Below are positions 1 to 5,303 of a stretch of 8,172 nucleotides of DNA, one piece after another. Numbering within the stretch: position 1 is the first letter of the stretch; every line of letters starts with the position of its first letter. A model generated the notes under the pieces. The model was given only the letters and a program-made list of their open reading frames with translations. It was not told the origin of the DNA and did not search any database. This stretch comes from Pseudomonadota bacterium (GTDB taxonomy: Bacteria > Pseudomonadota > Gammaproteobacteria > Halothiobacillales > Halothiobacillaceae): positions 1 to 8,172 of the forward strand of contig JAJYPA010000358.1 in NCBI GenBank assembly GCA_021795795.1, in the 5' to 3' direction. The position numbers and the translations under genes are program-made.

Positions 1-122
1 TCCGGCAGCATCCTGTGGAAACGGAATGTGGCACGCTCGATGGAGTTAATTGTTGGCGCAATGGGGCTAATGGCCGTTCTATTCCAGCGCATGCCAAGAC
101 TTTCAAAAAGTTGATTGGTCAT
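1..122 (-). CDS. Probable Fic-family protein, N-terminal fragment cut by the window edge
   Basis: An open frame on the minus strand starts with ATG at 122-120 and runs off the left edge, giving 40 codons. An AAGGAA ribosome site lies about 7 nt upstream of the ATG. The visible part begins MTNQLFESLG and ends IERATFRFHRMLP. The last stretch resembles the N-terminal helical region that precedes the catalytic core in a group of Fic/DOC proteins (my recollection of the family, not a search). Fic proteins usually transfer AMP or other nucleotides to target proteins. The HPFx(D/E)GNGR catalytic motif would lie outside the window, so activity cannot be judged. It lies 57 nt downstream of the 146-aa gene on the same strand and may share its transcript. 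The gene start is well supported; the family call is moderate. Confidence 0.55.
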   Translation of the reverse strand, partial: MTNQLFESLGMRWNRTAISPIAPTINSIERATFRFHRMLP

Positions 123-179
123 TTTAGTTCCTTGCGAAATGGTTCCCGCCCGCGATGGGTCAATCACTGCAGACGACGC

Positions 180-620
180 TCATTTCTCATAAAACTGATC
201 GGGCAACACCCTTATCGGCCATTCGCCTTTCTGATGGCCTACTGCCGCGTAATAAGCGGGCTCCATGGGTCCACCGTTTATATCGTCAAGCAACCATTGT
301 GGGTGTTCCAGAGACTCAGCCACCTTGGTCCGTATCAGGCTTAACAAGCCTTTATCCAGCACAGGCCCTGCGCCGAATCGAGCAATGCGGTTCGCACCAA
401 TGGCTATCGCAGTGATCGCCGCTTGCTGATCCTCAAGGCCCTTGAGCTTCGCATCCCATTCCTTCACCTGAAACAACACCGCCTCTGGATTGTAAGCCAG
501 GAAGCTATCCGCAGCTTGTGCCCACAGCGGCAGTTCTTTGTAGTTGCGTAGGCCGCTTCCAATCATGGATGACGCAGAATCAAGAGTGCGCTGTAATTCC
601 TGTATCTCCGGGTGGTTCAT
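180..620 (-). CDS. Hypothetical 146-aa soluble protein downstream of parE
   Basis: This is a complete ORF starting at ATG 620-618, with a purine-rich GAGAAAGG just upstream. I do not recognise a family. It looks soluble and mostly helical: an N-terminal helix (about residues 4-28), a middle segment around LFQVKEWDAKLKGLEDQQAA (about 49-68) that could form an amphipathic helix, and a short Ala/Ile-rich stretch after it that is too short and interrupted to be a clear membrane span. There are no Cys or His clusters and no signal peptide. It begins 15 nt after the parE stop on the same strand, so it probably belongs to that transcript, and is followed by the probable Fic gene. A role as partner or inhibitor of the Fic protein is possible from position alone. 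Confidence 0.65.
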   Translation of the reverse strand: MNHPEIQELQRTLDSASSMIGSGLRNYKELPLWAQAADSFLAYNPEAVLFQVKEWDAKLKGLEDQQAAITAIAIGANRIARFGAGPVLDKGLLSLIRTKVAESLEHPQWLLDDINGGPMEPAYYAAVGHQKGEWPIRVLPDQFYEK

Positions 621-635
621 AGCCTTTCTCCATGG

Positions 636-938
636 TCACGGTAGCTGTTGGGCAGCGTGTTTTATTCTCAGAACAAGTACCGCGCGAGATGCCGCAACCA
701 CCCGATAAAATACGATATAATTTGGATGCACCACCAACTCGCGCATATCGCCAGGCAGTCCAGGCCTCCCGCATCGTCCCATCTCGAGGTGCCGGGCAAG
801 ATGCCGTGTTTTGTCGCGCAATGCTTTGCCAAAATCCTTAGCCCGTGTCGGGTGTTCTTTGCCGATATGACGCACGATAGCGCGCAAGTCCTCCATGGCC
901 ATAGGCCGCCATTCAATACGATAATTCGCATCGGTCAC
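636..938 (-). CDS. parE: ParE/RelE-family toxin
   Basis: This 100-aa protein has the full ParE/RelE fold pattern: an N-terminal strand YRIEWRP, two helices (about 14-50), then GRCGRPGLPGDMRELVVH and the strand pair YIVFYRV...VLVLRIKHAAQQ. The GR-x-GRPG, RELVVHPNYIVFYRV and final KHAAQQ motifs are typical of the ParE branch, whose studied members poison DNA gyrase; RelE-branch members cleave ribosome-bound mRNA instead. I favour the ParE branch by motif. The start is a GTG at 938-936 that overlaps the antitoxin stop in a GTGA arrangement, which implies translational coupling. Length is normal for the family and no residue looks obviously missing, so the toxin is probably functional. The antitoxin is the gene immediately upstream. 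Confidence 0.88.
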   Translation of the reverse strand: MTDANYRIEWRPMAMEDLRAIVRHIGKEHPTRAKDFGKALRDKTRHLARHLEMGRCGRPGLPGDMRELVVHPNYIVFYRVVAASRAVLVLRIKHAAQQLP

Positions 939-1387
939 ACGCGGCTTCCCTGACCTGACACAAGGGCGGCAATTTCCGTGTCCAGCTCAGCTATAACTGC
1001 ATCGTGCGGAATGCCCGGGCGGGGATCGTCCACAGATTCCTGAATTTCGGCTGCCAGCCATTTGCCATACGCCGCGGCTTCATGCGCTTCCCGCATGGCT
1101 TCAGCGCGGCTTGACCGACTGCGCGAGACATCCTTTTGGGCGGGGTCCCACTCTGTCGTGTCCACCATGGCCACGGCGATACCGACATCACGCAACGCCA
1201 TCAATGCCGAACTGGGGTTTCCAAACCGGCGTGGCTCCGCGCTGCGAACCTTCGCCAGTACCGCGTCGTGGCCACTGCGCGTAGAGATTTCGACCACGAA
1301 GCCGCCGCCCCGCCCCTTTAACGTGACGCCCGTCACACCACCGGCATGCGCCGTAGCGCGCAATTGTTCCAGGGTCATACTGTGCAT
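935..1387 (-). CDS. PaaA2-like antitoxin with N-terminal extension, partner of ParE
   Basis: This is a 150-aa protein encoded directly before the ParE toxin with a 4-nt overlap. The C-terminal half (about 95-145), with AHEAAAYGKWLAAEIQESVD followed by DPRPGIPHDAVIAELDTEI, matches the pattern of PaaA2-type antitoxins, which wrap around ParE toxins through this segment (known for the family). The N-terminal 70 residues, containing VTLKGRGGGFVVEISTRSG and RRFGNPSSALMALRDVGI, form a compact alpha/beta domain often found on these longer antitoxins and probably handle DNA binding or dimerisation; that is inference. Two in-frame ATGs exist (1387 and 1378); I take the first, with AGGTGG about 7 nt upstream. 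It is first in the local transcript, so autoregulation by the toxin-antitoxin complex is expected. It looks intact. Confidence 0.85.
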   Translation of the reverse strand: MHSMTLEQLRATAHAGGVTGVTLKGRGGGFVVEISTRSGHDAVLAKVRSAEPRRFGNPSSALMALRDVGIAVAMVDTTEWDPAQKDVSRSRSSRAEAMREAHEAAAYGKWLAAEIQESVDDPRPGIPHDAVIAELDTEIAALVSGQGSRV

Positions 1388-1499
1388 TTCGCCACCACCT
1401 ATCTATCACCCATGACTATTTTATGCGGTTATTGTGCATTTTTGATAGAAACTGCGCAAGCGCGCTTATGCGCCCATCGTGTGGGGACCTGACCATGCG

Positions 1500-2651
1500 T
1501 CAGGGCTTCCGCCCGCCGTTCTTCCGATCAGGTGTTACCGCCGATTCAGCGGATGGCTTGCCGCCCGCCAAGTCCGGGTACTTCCAATGCTCCTGGGCCT
1601 GCCCATATTCATGCCCAAGCCCCAAGGTATAGGCCTCAAATACCCGGCCCCGATAGCCCTTGAGATAGTCGCGGGCCTCTTTCGCTAATTCCAGCTCGAT
1701 CTTCGCCTTTTGTAGATGTTCCGTGGCAGTTTCGCACATCCGGTTCACGACTTGGCTGTCCACATGGTCGATCAGCGCCATCAGCACCTTCGCGTCTTCC
1801 TCGCGCATGAGCGGTCGCACATCCTGATCCCGCTCTGCCAGCACCTTCTGCAAGGCAGGCAAGGTTAGATGTCCCTCGTGATGCAGGTTCACCAAGCCCA
1901 TCACCCATTCGTTTTTCACCTTGCCGACCATCTCCGGGTCGAGGTCCATGCGGTATTTGCCCGCCACCTGGAGCTTGTCGAACTCCTCACGAATCAGCGT
2001 TCCGGCACGGTCCAGCATCTTCCCCGCCTGTTCCAGACTCTTCTGTATCGCATCCCAGGTATGCCACTGTGCCCAGGACATTTGACCTGTACTCATGCCC
2101 ACTTGATTCTGAGGATTTAAGCGTCTCTCTGAAGTGCTATTGCCATATGCGAAAGTAAAGTGGAATGCTTCTACCGAGCGATCAGGCATACCGACATCCG
2201 AAAATATCCGCCGCCATCCACTGATCGCGTCAAGGCAGGATTCAATGATATGGGTTGCCTCTGCATCTGACACCCCGAAACTCAACAGATCCGACCGGGC
2301 ATTTTCCAGTGTGGCAGACCTCCCCCCACGGCCCAAGCCAATGGAAAGATCGAAGCTCGTACCTATACCCTCTCGGGCGATGCCGGGATTAATATCATAG
2401 GCGGGAGAGAGCCGCCAACCTTGGGTACCGGGTATGATTGCGTGATTGCGCAGGTGGTCATCTGTGTTGCGAATGAGTAGATTAAAAACCATACGCCGGA
2501 ACAGTTCCGTGCCAACCTGTACATGGCCGTTCTGCCTCAGCAGGCGGGCAATAGACGGGTAACTGCCCAGAGCATTTTCACTTTCATCAAGGTCCAGCAG
2601 TGTCAGCGCGCTGACAAATCCGAACCTCTGAAACCGTCCTGATGGACCCAA
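1500..2651 (-). CDS. Surviving 3' ORF of the hipA-type gene: kinase C-terminal lobe plus long helical extension
   Basis: This uninterrupted 383-aa frame holds the C-terminal lobe of a HipA-type Ser/Thr kinase. The catalytic loop reads NTDDHLRNHAI, with the expected catalytic Asp64 and Asn69; the metal-binding motif is SPAYDINP (Asp86). After about residue 175 the HipA pattern ends, and about 190 further residues follow: a charged, Gln- and Lys-rich, helix-prone region (for example KMLDRAGTLIREEFDKLQ and TEHLQKAKIELELAKEARDY). I do not recognise this part and it is not in standard HipA. The nominal start is a TTG at 2651 lying inside the kinase domain, with clear homology continuing upstream in the same and other frames, so this is a fragment of a broken gene. 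If translated it would lack the Gly-rich ATP loop and should not be an active kinase. Confidence 0.6.
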   Translation of the reverse strand: MGPSGRFQRFGFVSALTLLDLDESENALGSYPSIARLLRQNGHVQVGTELFRRMVFNLLIRNTDDHLRNHAIIPGTQGWRLSPAYDINPGIAREGIGTSFDLSIGLGRGGRSATLENARSDLLSFGVSDAEATHIIESCLDAISGWRRIFSDVGMPDRSVEAFHFTFAYGNSTSERRLNPQNQVGMSTGQMSWAQWHTWDAIQKSLEQAGKMLDRAGTLIREEFDKLQVAGKYRMDLDPEMVGKVKNEWVMGLVNLHHEGHLTLPALQKVLAERDQDVRPLMREEDAKVLMALIDHVDSQVVNRMCETATEHLQKAKIELELAKEARDYLKGYRGRVFEAYTLGLGHEYGQAQEHWKYPDLAGGKPSAESAVTPDRKNGGRKP

Positions 2652-2734
2652 ACTGCGGTCAAAACGCTTGCTCAGAAAGACGTGCCTCCATCCGGCAGGG
2701 TGATCAGACGTGTTTCCGGGCTATGAATGCCGGC

Positions 2735-2739
2735 GGACC
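2735..2739. repeat. Target-site duplication, left copy (GGACC)
   Basis: GGACC immediately outside the left inverted repeat, identical to 2976-2980 outside the right repeat. This is the footprint of the insertion into hipA. Confidence 0.8.
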
Positions 2740-2760
2740 TGTTAACGGACAATAGAGTAT
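2740..2760 (+). repeat. Terminal inverted repeat, left
   Basis: A 21-bp end starting TGTTAACGGAC. It pairs with the reverse complement of 2955-2975 with a single mismatch (G in place of A at 2755). Confidence 0.85.
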
Positions 2761-2864
2761 CTGTATTCTCTGCAACCTATTGATTGACGGCTCACGACGT
2801 CAGCCCCGCAACGGCAATGTATCATCCTGAACAGCCAGAGGAACCCCTTGTATGCTGCCATCAG

Positions 2865-2912
2865 AACAATAAAGTATCATCCTGATGTTTGTGCAACCGG
2901 TTGATTCTTCTC
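2865..2912 (+). repeat. Internal copy of the left-end region
   Basis: This stretch realigns with the left end of the element (2748-2790). Both carry ACAATA(A/G)AGTATC, then TGCAACC, then TTGATT, with a spacer of 13 bp here and 9 bp at the end. Another short copy, GTATCATCCTGA, starts at 2819. The 17-bp AATAAAGTATCATCCTG here is also a perfect inverted match to the right end. Such subterminal repeats are usually transposase binding sites; that function is inferred. Confidence 0.65.
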
Positions 2913-2954
2913 TATCGACGCGCTTTTGGCCAATTCTTGCCGCAATCCAGGATG

Positions 2955-2975
2955 ATACTTTATTGTCCGTTAACA
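2955..2975 (-). repeat. Terminal inverted repeat, right
   Basis: Reverse complement of the left end with one mismatch. Read inward it continues into ATCATCCTGG, and that extended motif recurs inside the element and at 3330-3357. Confidence 0.85.
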
Positions 2976-2980
2976 GGACC
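2976..2980. repeat. Target-site duplication, right copy (GGACC)
   Basis: Second copy of the 5-bp flank. One copy belongs to the ancestral hipA codons for Ala-Arg-Ser in the rebuilt ILARSAG stretch. Confidence 0.8.
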
Positions 2981-3329
2981 GTGCAAGAATGGCCGTTGCC
3001 TGTTCCACGGCGGGGACATCGACCATATCCGATATGTGCGGGGAATTTAGCAATCCAAAGCGCACCGTCGTGAAGTAGTGTGGTCTTCGGGCGCGCCCCA
3101 CCCATGCTCGATCCCTGCAACAGCAGACGTCCTACCGGTCGAAGTTCAGGGGGAATGTGGCCGTCCCGAGAGATGATCTCAGCTATATGATTGAAACATA
3201 GTTGTATGCTGGGCAGCCATGCTAATCAAACGGTTAGTGCATTTATGGGAAGCCTGGACGGTGATGGGGTTGTATACTGTAACTCCTCATCATTGAATTT
3301 TCTTCTAAAAAAAGATGTATACCAGCCAT

Positions 3330-3357
3330 TGTTTACGGACAAAAAATATCACCCTGG
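3330..3357 (+). mobile_element. Diverged second copy of the element end; possible remnant out to about 3475
   Basis: TGTTTACGGACAAAAAATAT followed by CACCCTGG aligns with the inward-reading right end of the 2740-2975 element, with about four differences including one gap. It sits where hipA similarity fades, so it may mark the junction that removed the hipA N-terminus. From here to the PIN gene stop at 3508 there is no recognisable gene, only a short minus-strand frame ending at 3349 (…IENLRRPG) that could be a transposase tail or chance. A matching opposite end and target duplication were not found; CCGTTAA near 3469 is the only weak candidate. Confidence 0.45.
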
Positions 3358-3507
3358 TCTGCGCAGGTTTTCTATCCCCGGTGTGCGGGTTACTTCCAAT
3401 GACAGGATCGCAGCGGAAGCTGCCGTTCGAACGTTACCAGCCGTTGGCATATGTATAAGCGGTAAATGCCGTTAATTGGCTGTGCCAAAGTGGCCCATCA
3501 GCCAGTT

Positions 3508-4005
3508 TCATGGTTCTACGCTCCATCGTTCTAATCGGCGACGGATTTCGGCTTGTGGTAATCGACAGCGAGGGTGCGATGCGATGCGCATAAGGCCATC
3601 ATATAATACTGACGTAGATGCTTGCTCTATAGCGGCTATCTGGTCGAGCAGCCACAATAAACCGTGGACAGTTACAGTGCGGCTTAGAGCTTCACTGCGG
3701 AGTGCCCTGTCGCCTGTCAAGAGCACGTAATTGGGTCGGAGCGCGCAACACAGCGCAAAGCAGTCTGGTAGGGAAAGCGCTCCCTGGTCGGACCATATTT
3801 GCTGCGCGAGGGAAACCTCGTCCGGCATCAGCGATAAAACACCTAGCCCAAGTGTACGCAAATATGGGCCGTTCTGGCTTTGAAGTTCCCTTTCGTAGAG
3901 AACGTCTGGTACAGCTATGGGCAAGCTGCATGAGAATGAGCCCTCCAGCAAACCTCCACGCCCCAAGTCAATCAAGACTGAAGTATCAGAAACGAGGATA
4001 GTCAT
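3508..4005 (-). CDS. PIN-domain ribonuclease (toxin-like), coupled to XRE-ImmA gene
   Basis: This 165-aa protein has the four acidic positions of a PIN nuclease: Asp7 in VSDTSVLIDL, Glu38 or Glu40 in LYEREL, Asp81 in LSLPDCFALCCA, and Asp99 in LLTGDRALRSEA. These bind Mg2+ or Mn2+ to cut RNA in VapC-like toxins (known for the family). A C-terminal tail of about 40 residues (from 125) extends past the minimal PIN core. The ATG at 4005-4003 overlaps the stop of the upstream XRE-ImmA gene by one base (TAATG), so the two are translated together. The upstream protein ends in a segment that looks like an antitoxin for PIN proteins, so I infer a toxin-antitoxin pair. The core acidic residues are all present. 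Confidence 0.85.
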   Translation of the reverse strand: MTILVSDTSVLIDLGRGGLLEGSFSCSLPIAVPDVLYERELQSQNGPYLRTLGLGVLSLMPDEVSLAQQIWSDQGALSLPDCFALCCALRPNYVLLTGDRALRSEALSRTVTVHGLLWLLDQIAAIEQASTSVLYDGLMRIASHPRCRLPQAEIRRRLERWSVEP

Positions 4006-5078
4006 TAATCATCCATGCCCAAACCTTTTAACCGCCGACATAGTTCCGGGCGGCTGATATCGAGGAGCTCCGCACCACGTGCTGCTGAGATAGCTTCCTC
4101 GGCGACTGCACGGAGGCAGAGGCGCTCCATGCGCTGGGGTACCTCCGCAACAAAACGATACGGTTCATTCGATGCGGGGCCGTTCCAGCCCAAGGATTGA
4201 AGCTGTGCCCAAATTCGACCATAAGCCACCTTAGACATGATACCTAGCTGCGAACAGCGCACTACAAGGGACGCTACACTGACCTTAAAAACCTTCTTTA
4301 TCTCTGCAAGCTCTCCCAGCGAAATTGACGTCCGATTTCGGCCCAGAAGGCGAAACATCATTTCGCTAGGCATCAAGAAAGCACCTGCAAAGCGATCGGC
4401 CGCCCGCTCAGCATCTTTATCCGCCAGAGATCCAGTAAGGAGAACAAGGTGAGCAAGCTCGTGTGCGAGCGTGAATCGTTGCCGTTCTCCATTATGCTGG
4501 TCATTAACCACGATGACGGGAATGTTCGGATGTCCCAGGCGACAAACGTATGCTTTAGACCCGGAAACGCTTTCAGGCAAGCTAAGCGCGATAACTTTAA
4601 TGCCATTTTCCTCGAGTAGCTCAGCCATGCTTGGGATCGGATCGCTGCCGAGCGACCACTTCGCGCGCAGATCATCACTGGCCGCCTCTGCGTCCACCAC
4701 GTTACTAAGTGGGAGAGGAGCTTCTTTGAGTTCGGTGACCGCGACTGAGAAGTCTGGGAATAGTTCTTCAAGCTCCAAATAGCGTTCTACCTTATCAAGA
4801 ACCGCGGCCGCTATGGCGCGCTCATCCCTTATCCCGGCCTGCGGTGCCTTACGGAAATCGACCTCAATCAAGTTTATGTCCCGCTTACTCATTAGGAACC
4901 CGAGCGAGACGTCCAGCGCCTTACACAAGGCAATCAGAACCGTCGAGCTTGGCATCATCTCATTGCGTTCATACTTCCCAATCGCCTGAGGGGAAATCAA
5001 TCCTTGAACGGCAGCCGCGAGCTCTCGCAACGATAGGCCACGGGCTTCTCGTGCCCTCTTTAACCGTCCCCCAATCAT
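4005..5078 (-). CDS. XRE-HTH regulator fused to ImmA/IrrE (COG2856) metallopeptidase, with C-terminal antitoxin-like tail
   Basis: The 357-aa protein has an XRE helix-turn-helix at residues 3-62 (GLSLRELAAAVQGLISPQAIGKYERN), a linker, and an ImmA/IrrE-type zinc peptidase domain at about 140-285. The zinc motif is HELAH (His206, Glu207, His210), followed by ERAADRFAGAFLMP, where Glu224 is the likely third ligand. ImmA-type enzymes cleave XRE repressors; fused forms can act as self-contained sensors. The last 40 residues (EEAISAARGAELLDISRPELCRRL) resemble the helical segment of UPF0175-type antitoxins that pair with PIN toxins; that is inference. The start at ATG 5078 has GGAGG upstream. It is divergent from the peptide/E2-E1/JAB operon and is the obvious candidate to bind the inverted repeat between them. 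It appears intact. Confidence 0.88.
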   Translation of the reverse strand: MIGGRLKRAREARGLSLRELAAAVQGLISPQAIGKYERNEMMPSSTVLIALCKALDVSLGFLMSKRDINLIEVDFRKAPQAGIRDERAIAAAVLDKVERYLELEELFPDFSVAVTELKEAPLPLSNVVDAEAASDDLRAKWSLGSDPIPSMAELLEENGIKVIALSLPESVSGSKAYVCRLGHPNIPVIVVNDQHNGERQRFTLAHELAHLVLLTGSLADKDAERAADRFAGAFLMPSEMMFRLLGRNRTSISLGELAEIKKVFKVSVASLVVRCSQLGIMSKVAYGRIWAQLQSLGWNGPASNEPYRFVAEVPQRMERLCLRAVAEEAISAARGAELLDISRPELCRRLKGLGMDD

Positions 5079-5097
5079 GTCGTCCTCCAGTTCAATG

Positions 5098-5134
5098 GTT
5101 TACAAGTTGACTTCATGGAGCTTAGTTTGTAAAC
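5098..5134. promoter_or_regulatory. Inverted-repeat operator candidate between the divergent units
   Basis: GTTTACAA at 5098-5105 and its exact reverse complement TTGTAAAC at 5127-5134 are separated by 21 bp. The right arm lies within a near-palindrome, AGTTTGTAAACT (5124-5135). The arms flank the promoter below, the right one covering its -10 box. This is a reasonable binding site for the divergent XRE protein, which would then repress the plus-strand operon and possibly itself. Binding is inferred. Confidence 0.6.
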
Positions 5135-5135
5135 T
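5107..5135 (+). promoter_or_regulatory. Sigma-70-type promoter for the peptide/E2-E1/JAB operon
   Basis: TTGACT at 5107-5112 and TAAACT at 5130-5135 are separated by exactly 17 bp. Transcription would start near 5142, just before the AGAGGAG ribosome site at 5152-5158 that serves the 44-aa peptide gene. Confidence 0.6.
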
Positions 5136-5167
5136 ACGAATCGTCAACGTTAGAGGAGATAGTCGTC

Positions 5168-5302
5168 ATGTCTGAAGAACCAAAGCGCGAACATTCCAAT
5201 CCCCCAAGCAAGAAACCAGAGCATCCTCCCGGACCTCAGCGCCATCATCCTGATCCTGGCCATGGTGCACCGAAGCCGCCGGATCATCGCCCGGTTGGCT
5301 GA
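5168..5302 (+). CDS. 44-aa Pro/His-rich peptide ending in Gly; candidate modifier or substrate of the E2-E1 enzyme
   Basis: The ORF begins ATG at 5168, with a strong AGAGGAG site 9 nt upstream, and ends in TGA at 5300-5302. The next gene's ATG follows after one base (TGAAATG). The peptide has 13 Pro, 6 His and 4 Lys in 44 residues and no hydrophobic core, so it should be disordered and cannot be a beta-grasp ubiquitin-like fold. It ends HRPVG, and its tail KPPDHRPVG echoes an internal KPEHPPG (residues 16-22). Position first in the operon, a good ribosome site and a C-terminal Gly suggest it is what the E1-E2 activates, much as Pup is a disordered conjugated tag, or as MccB (E1-like) acts on a short peptide. 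This is inference; I know of no named family. A role as a simple leader peptide is the alternative. Confidence 0.7.
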   Translation: MSEEPKREHSNPPSKKPEHPPGPQRHHPDPGHGAPKPPDHRPVG

Positions 5303-5303
5303 A

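Larger units (their letters stand above)
2740..2975. mobile_element. 236-bp non-coding insertion element (MITE-like, TG...CA ends) inside hipA
   Basis: The element begins TGTTAACGGACAATA and ends TATTGTCCGTTAACA. The terminal 21 bp match as inverted repeats at 20 of 21 positions. It is flanked on both sides by GGACC (2735-2739 and 2976-2980), a 5-bp target duplication. Excision in silico rejoins the hipA frame, which confirms the boundaries. No transposase is encoded; it must have been mobilised in trans or be an internally deleted insertion sequence. Further copies of the terminal motif lie inside. TG...CA ends, a short duplication and repeated motifs near the ends recall the IS21 family, but that family assignment is inference. 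Confidence 0.85.
1500..3300 (-). pseudogene. hipA: hipA-type kinase pseudogene, interrupted by a 236-bp element
   Basis: Joining frames on the minus strand rebuilds a HipA-family protein. From upstream down: a weak N-terminal remnant ending in an in-frame TGA at 3226-3228; then ISRDGHIPPELRPVGRLLLQ and the Gly/Ser loop GSSMGGARPKTTL with LWIAKFP; a frameshift near 3030; DVPAVEQATAILARSAG; insertion of the 2740-2975 element; then IHSPETRLITLPDGG; a one-base loss near 2675; then FLSKRFDR and the intact 3' ORF from about 2670 to 1500. Removing the element plus one copy of its 5-bp flank restores the frame across ARSAGIHSPE, showing the gene was once continuous. HipA kinases phosphorylate translation factors such as GltX and drive persistence. 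No hipB-like antitoxin gene is visible upstream. Four independent lesions argue that it is dead. The left boundary is approximate. Confidence 0.82.

Noticed and set aside
15..415. Plus-strand frames of 109 and 86 aa
   Set aside because: They overlap the minus-strand 146-aa gene and the Fic-like start, have no ribosome site of note and show biased, non-protein-like composition.
1062..1415. Plus-strand 117-aa frame opposite the antitoxin gene
   Set aside because: It is antisense to a well-supported antitoxin and its sequence is a shadow of that gene's codons.
1488..1504. CCTGAC/GTCAGG hairpin over the hipA fragment stop codon
   Set aside because: The stem is only 6 bp, no T-run follows, and it overlaps coding sequence; not convincing as a terminator.
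2800..3120. Minus-strand 106-aa frame as an independent protein
   Set aside because: It is hipA N-terminal sequence that shifts out of frame near 3030 and then runs into the inserted element.
3191..3475. Plus-strand 94-aa frame (MKHSCMLGSH...)
   Set aside because: It spans hipA remnant sequence and the second element end read backwards, with no family resemblance; more likely chance than a gene.
5262..5303. Upstream ATG adding 14 residues to the E2-E1 protein
   Set aside because: It lies inside the peptide gene with no clear ribosome site; ATG 5304 directly after the peptide stop fits coupling and the start of the E2 pattern better.
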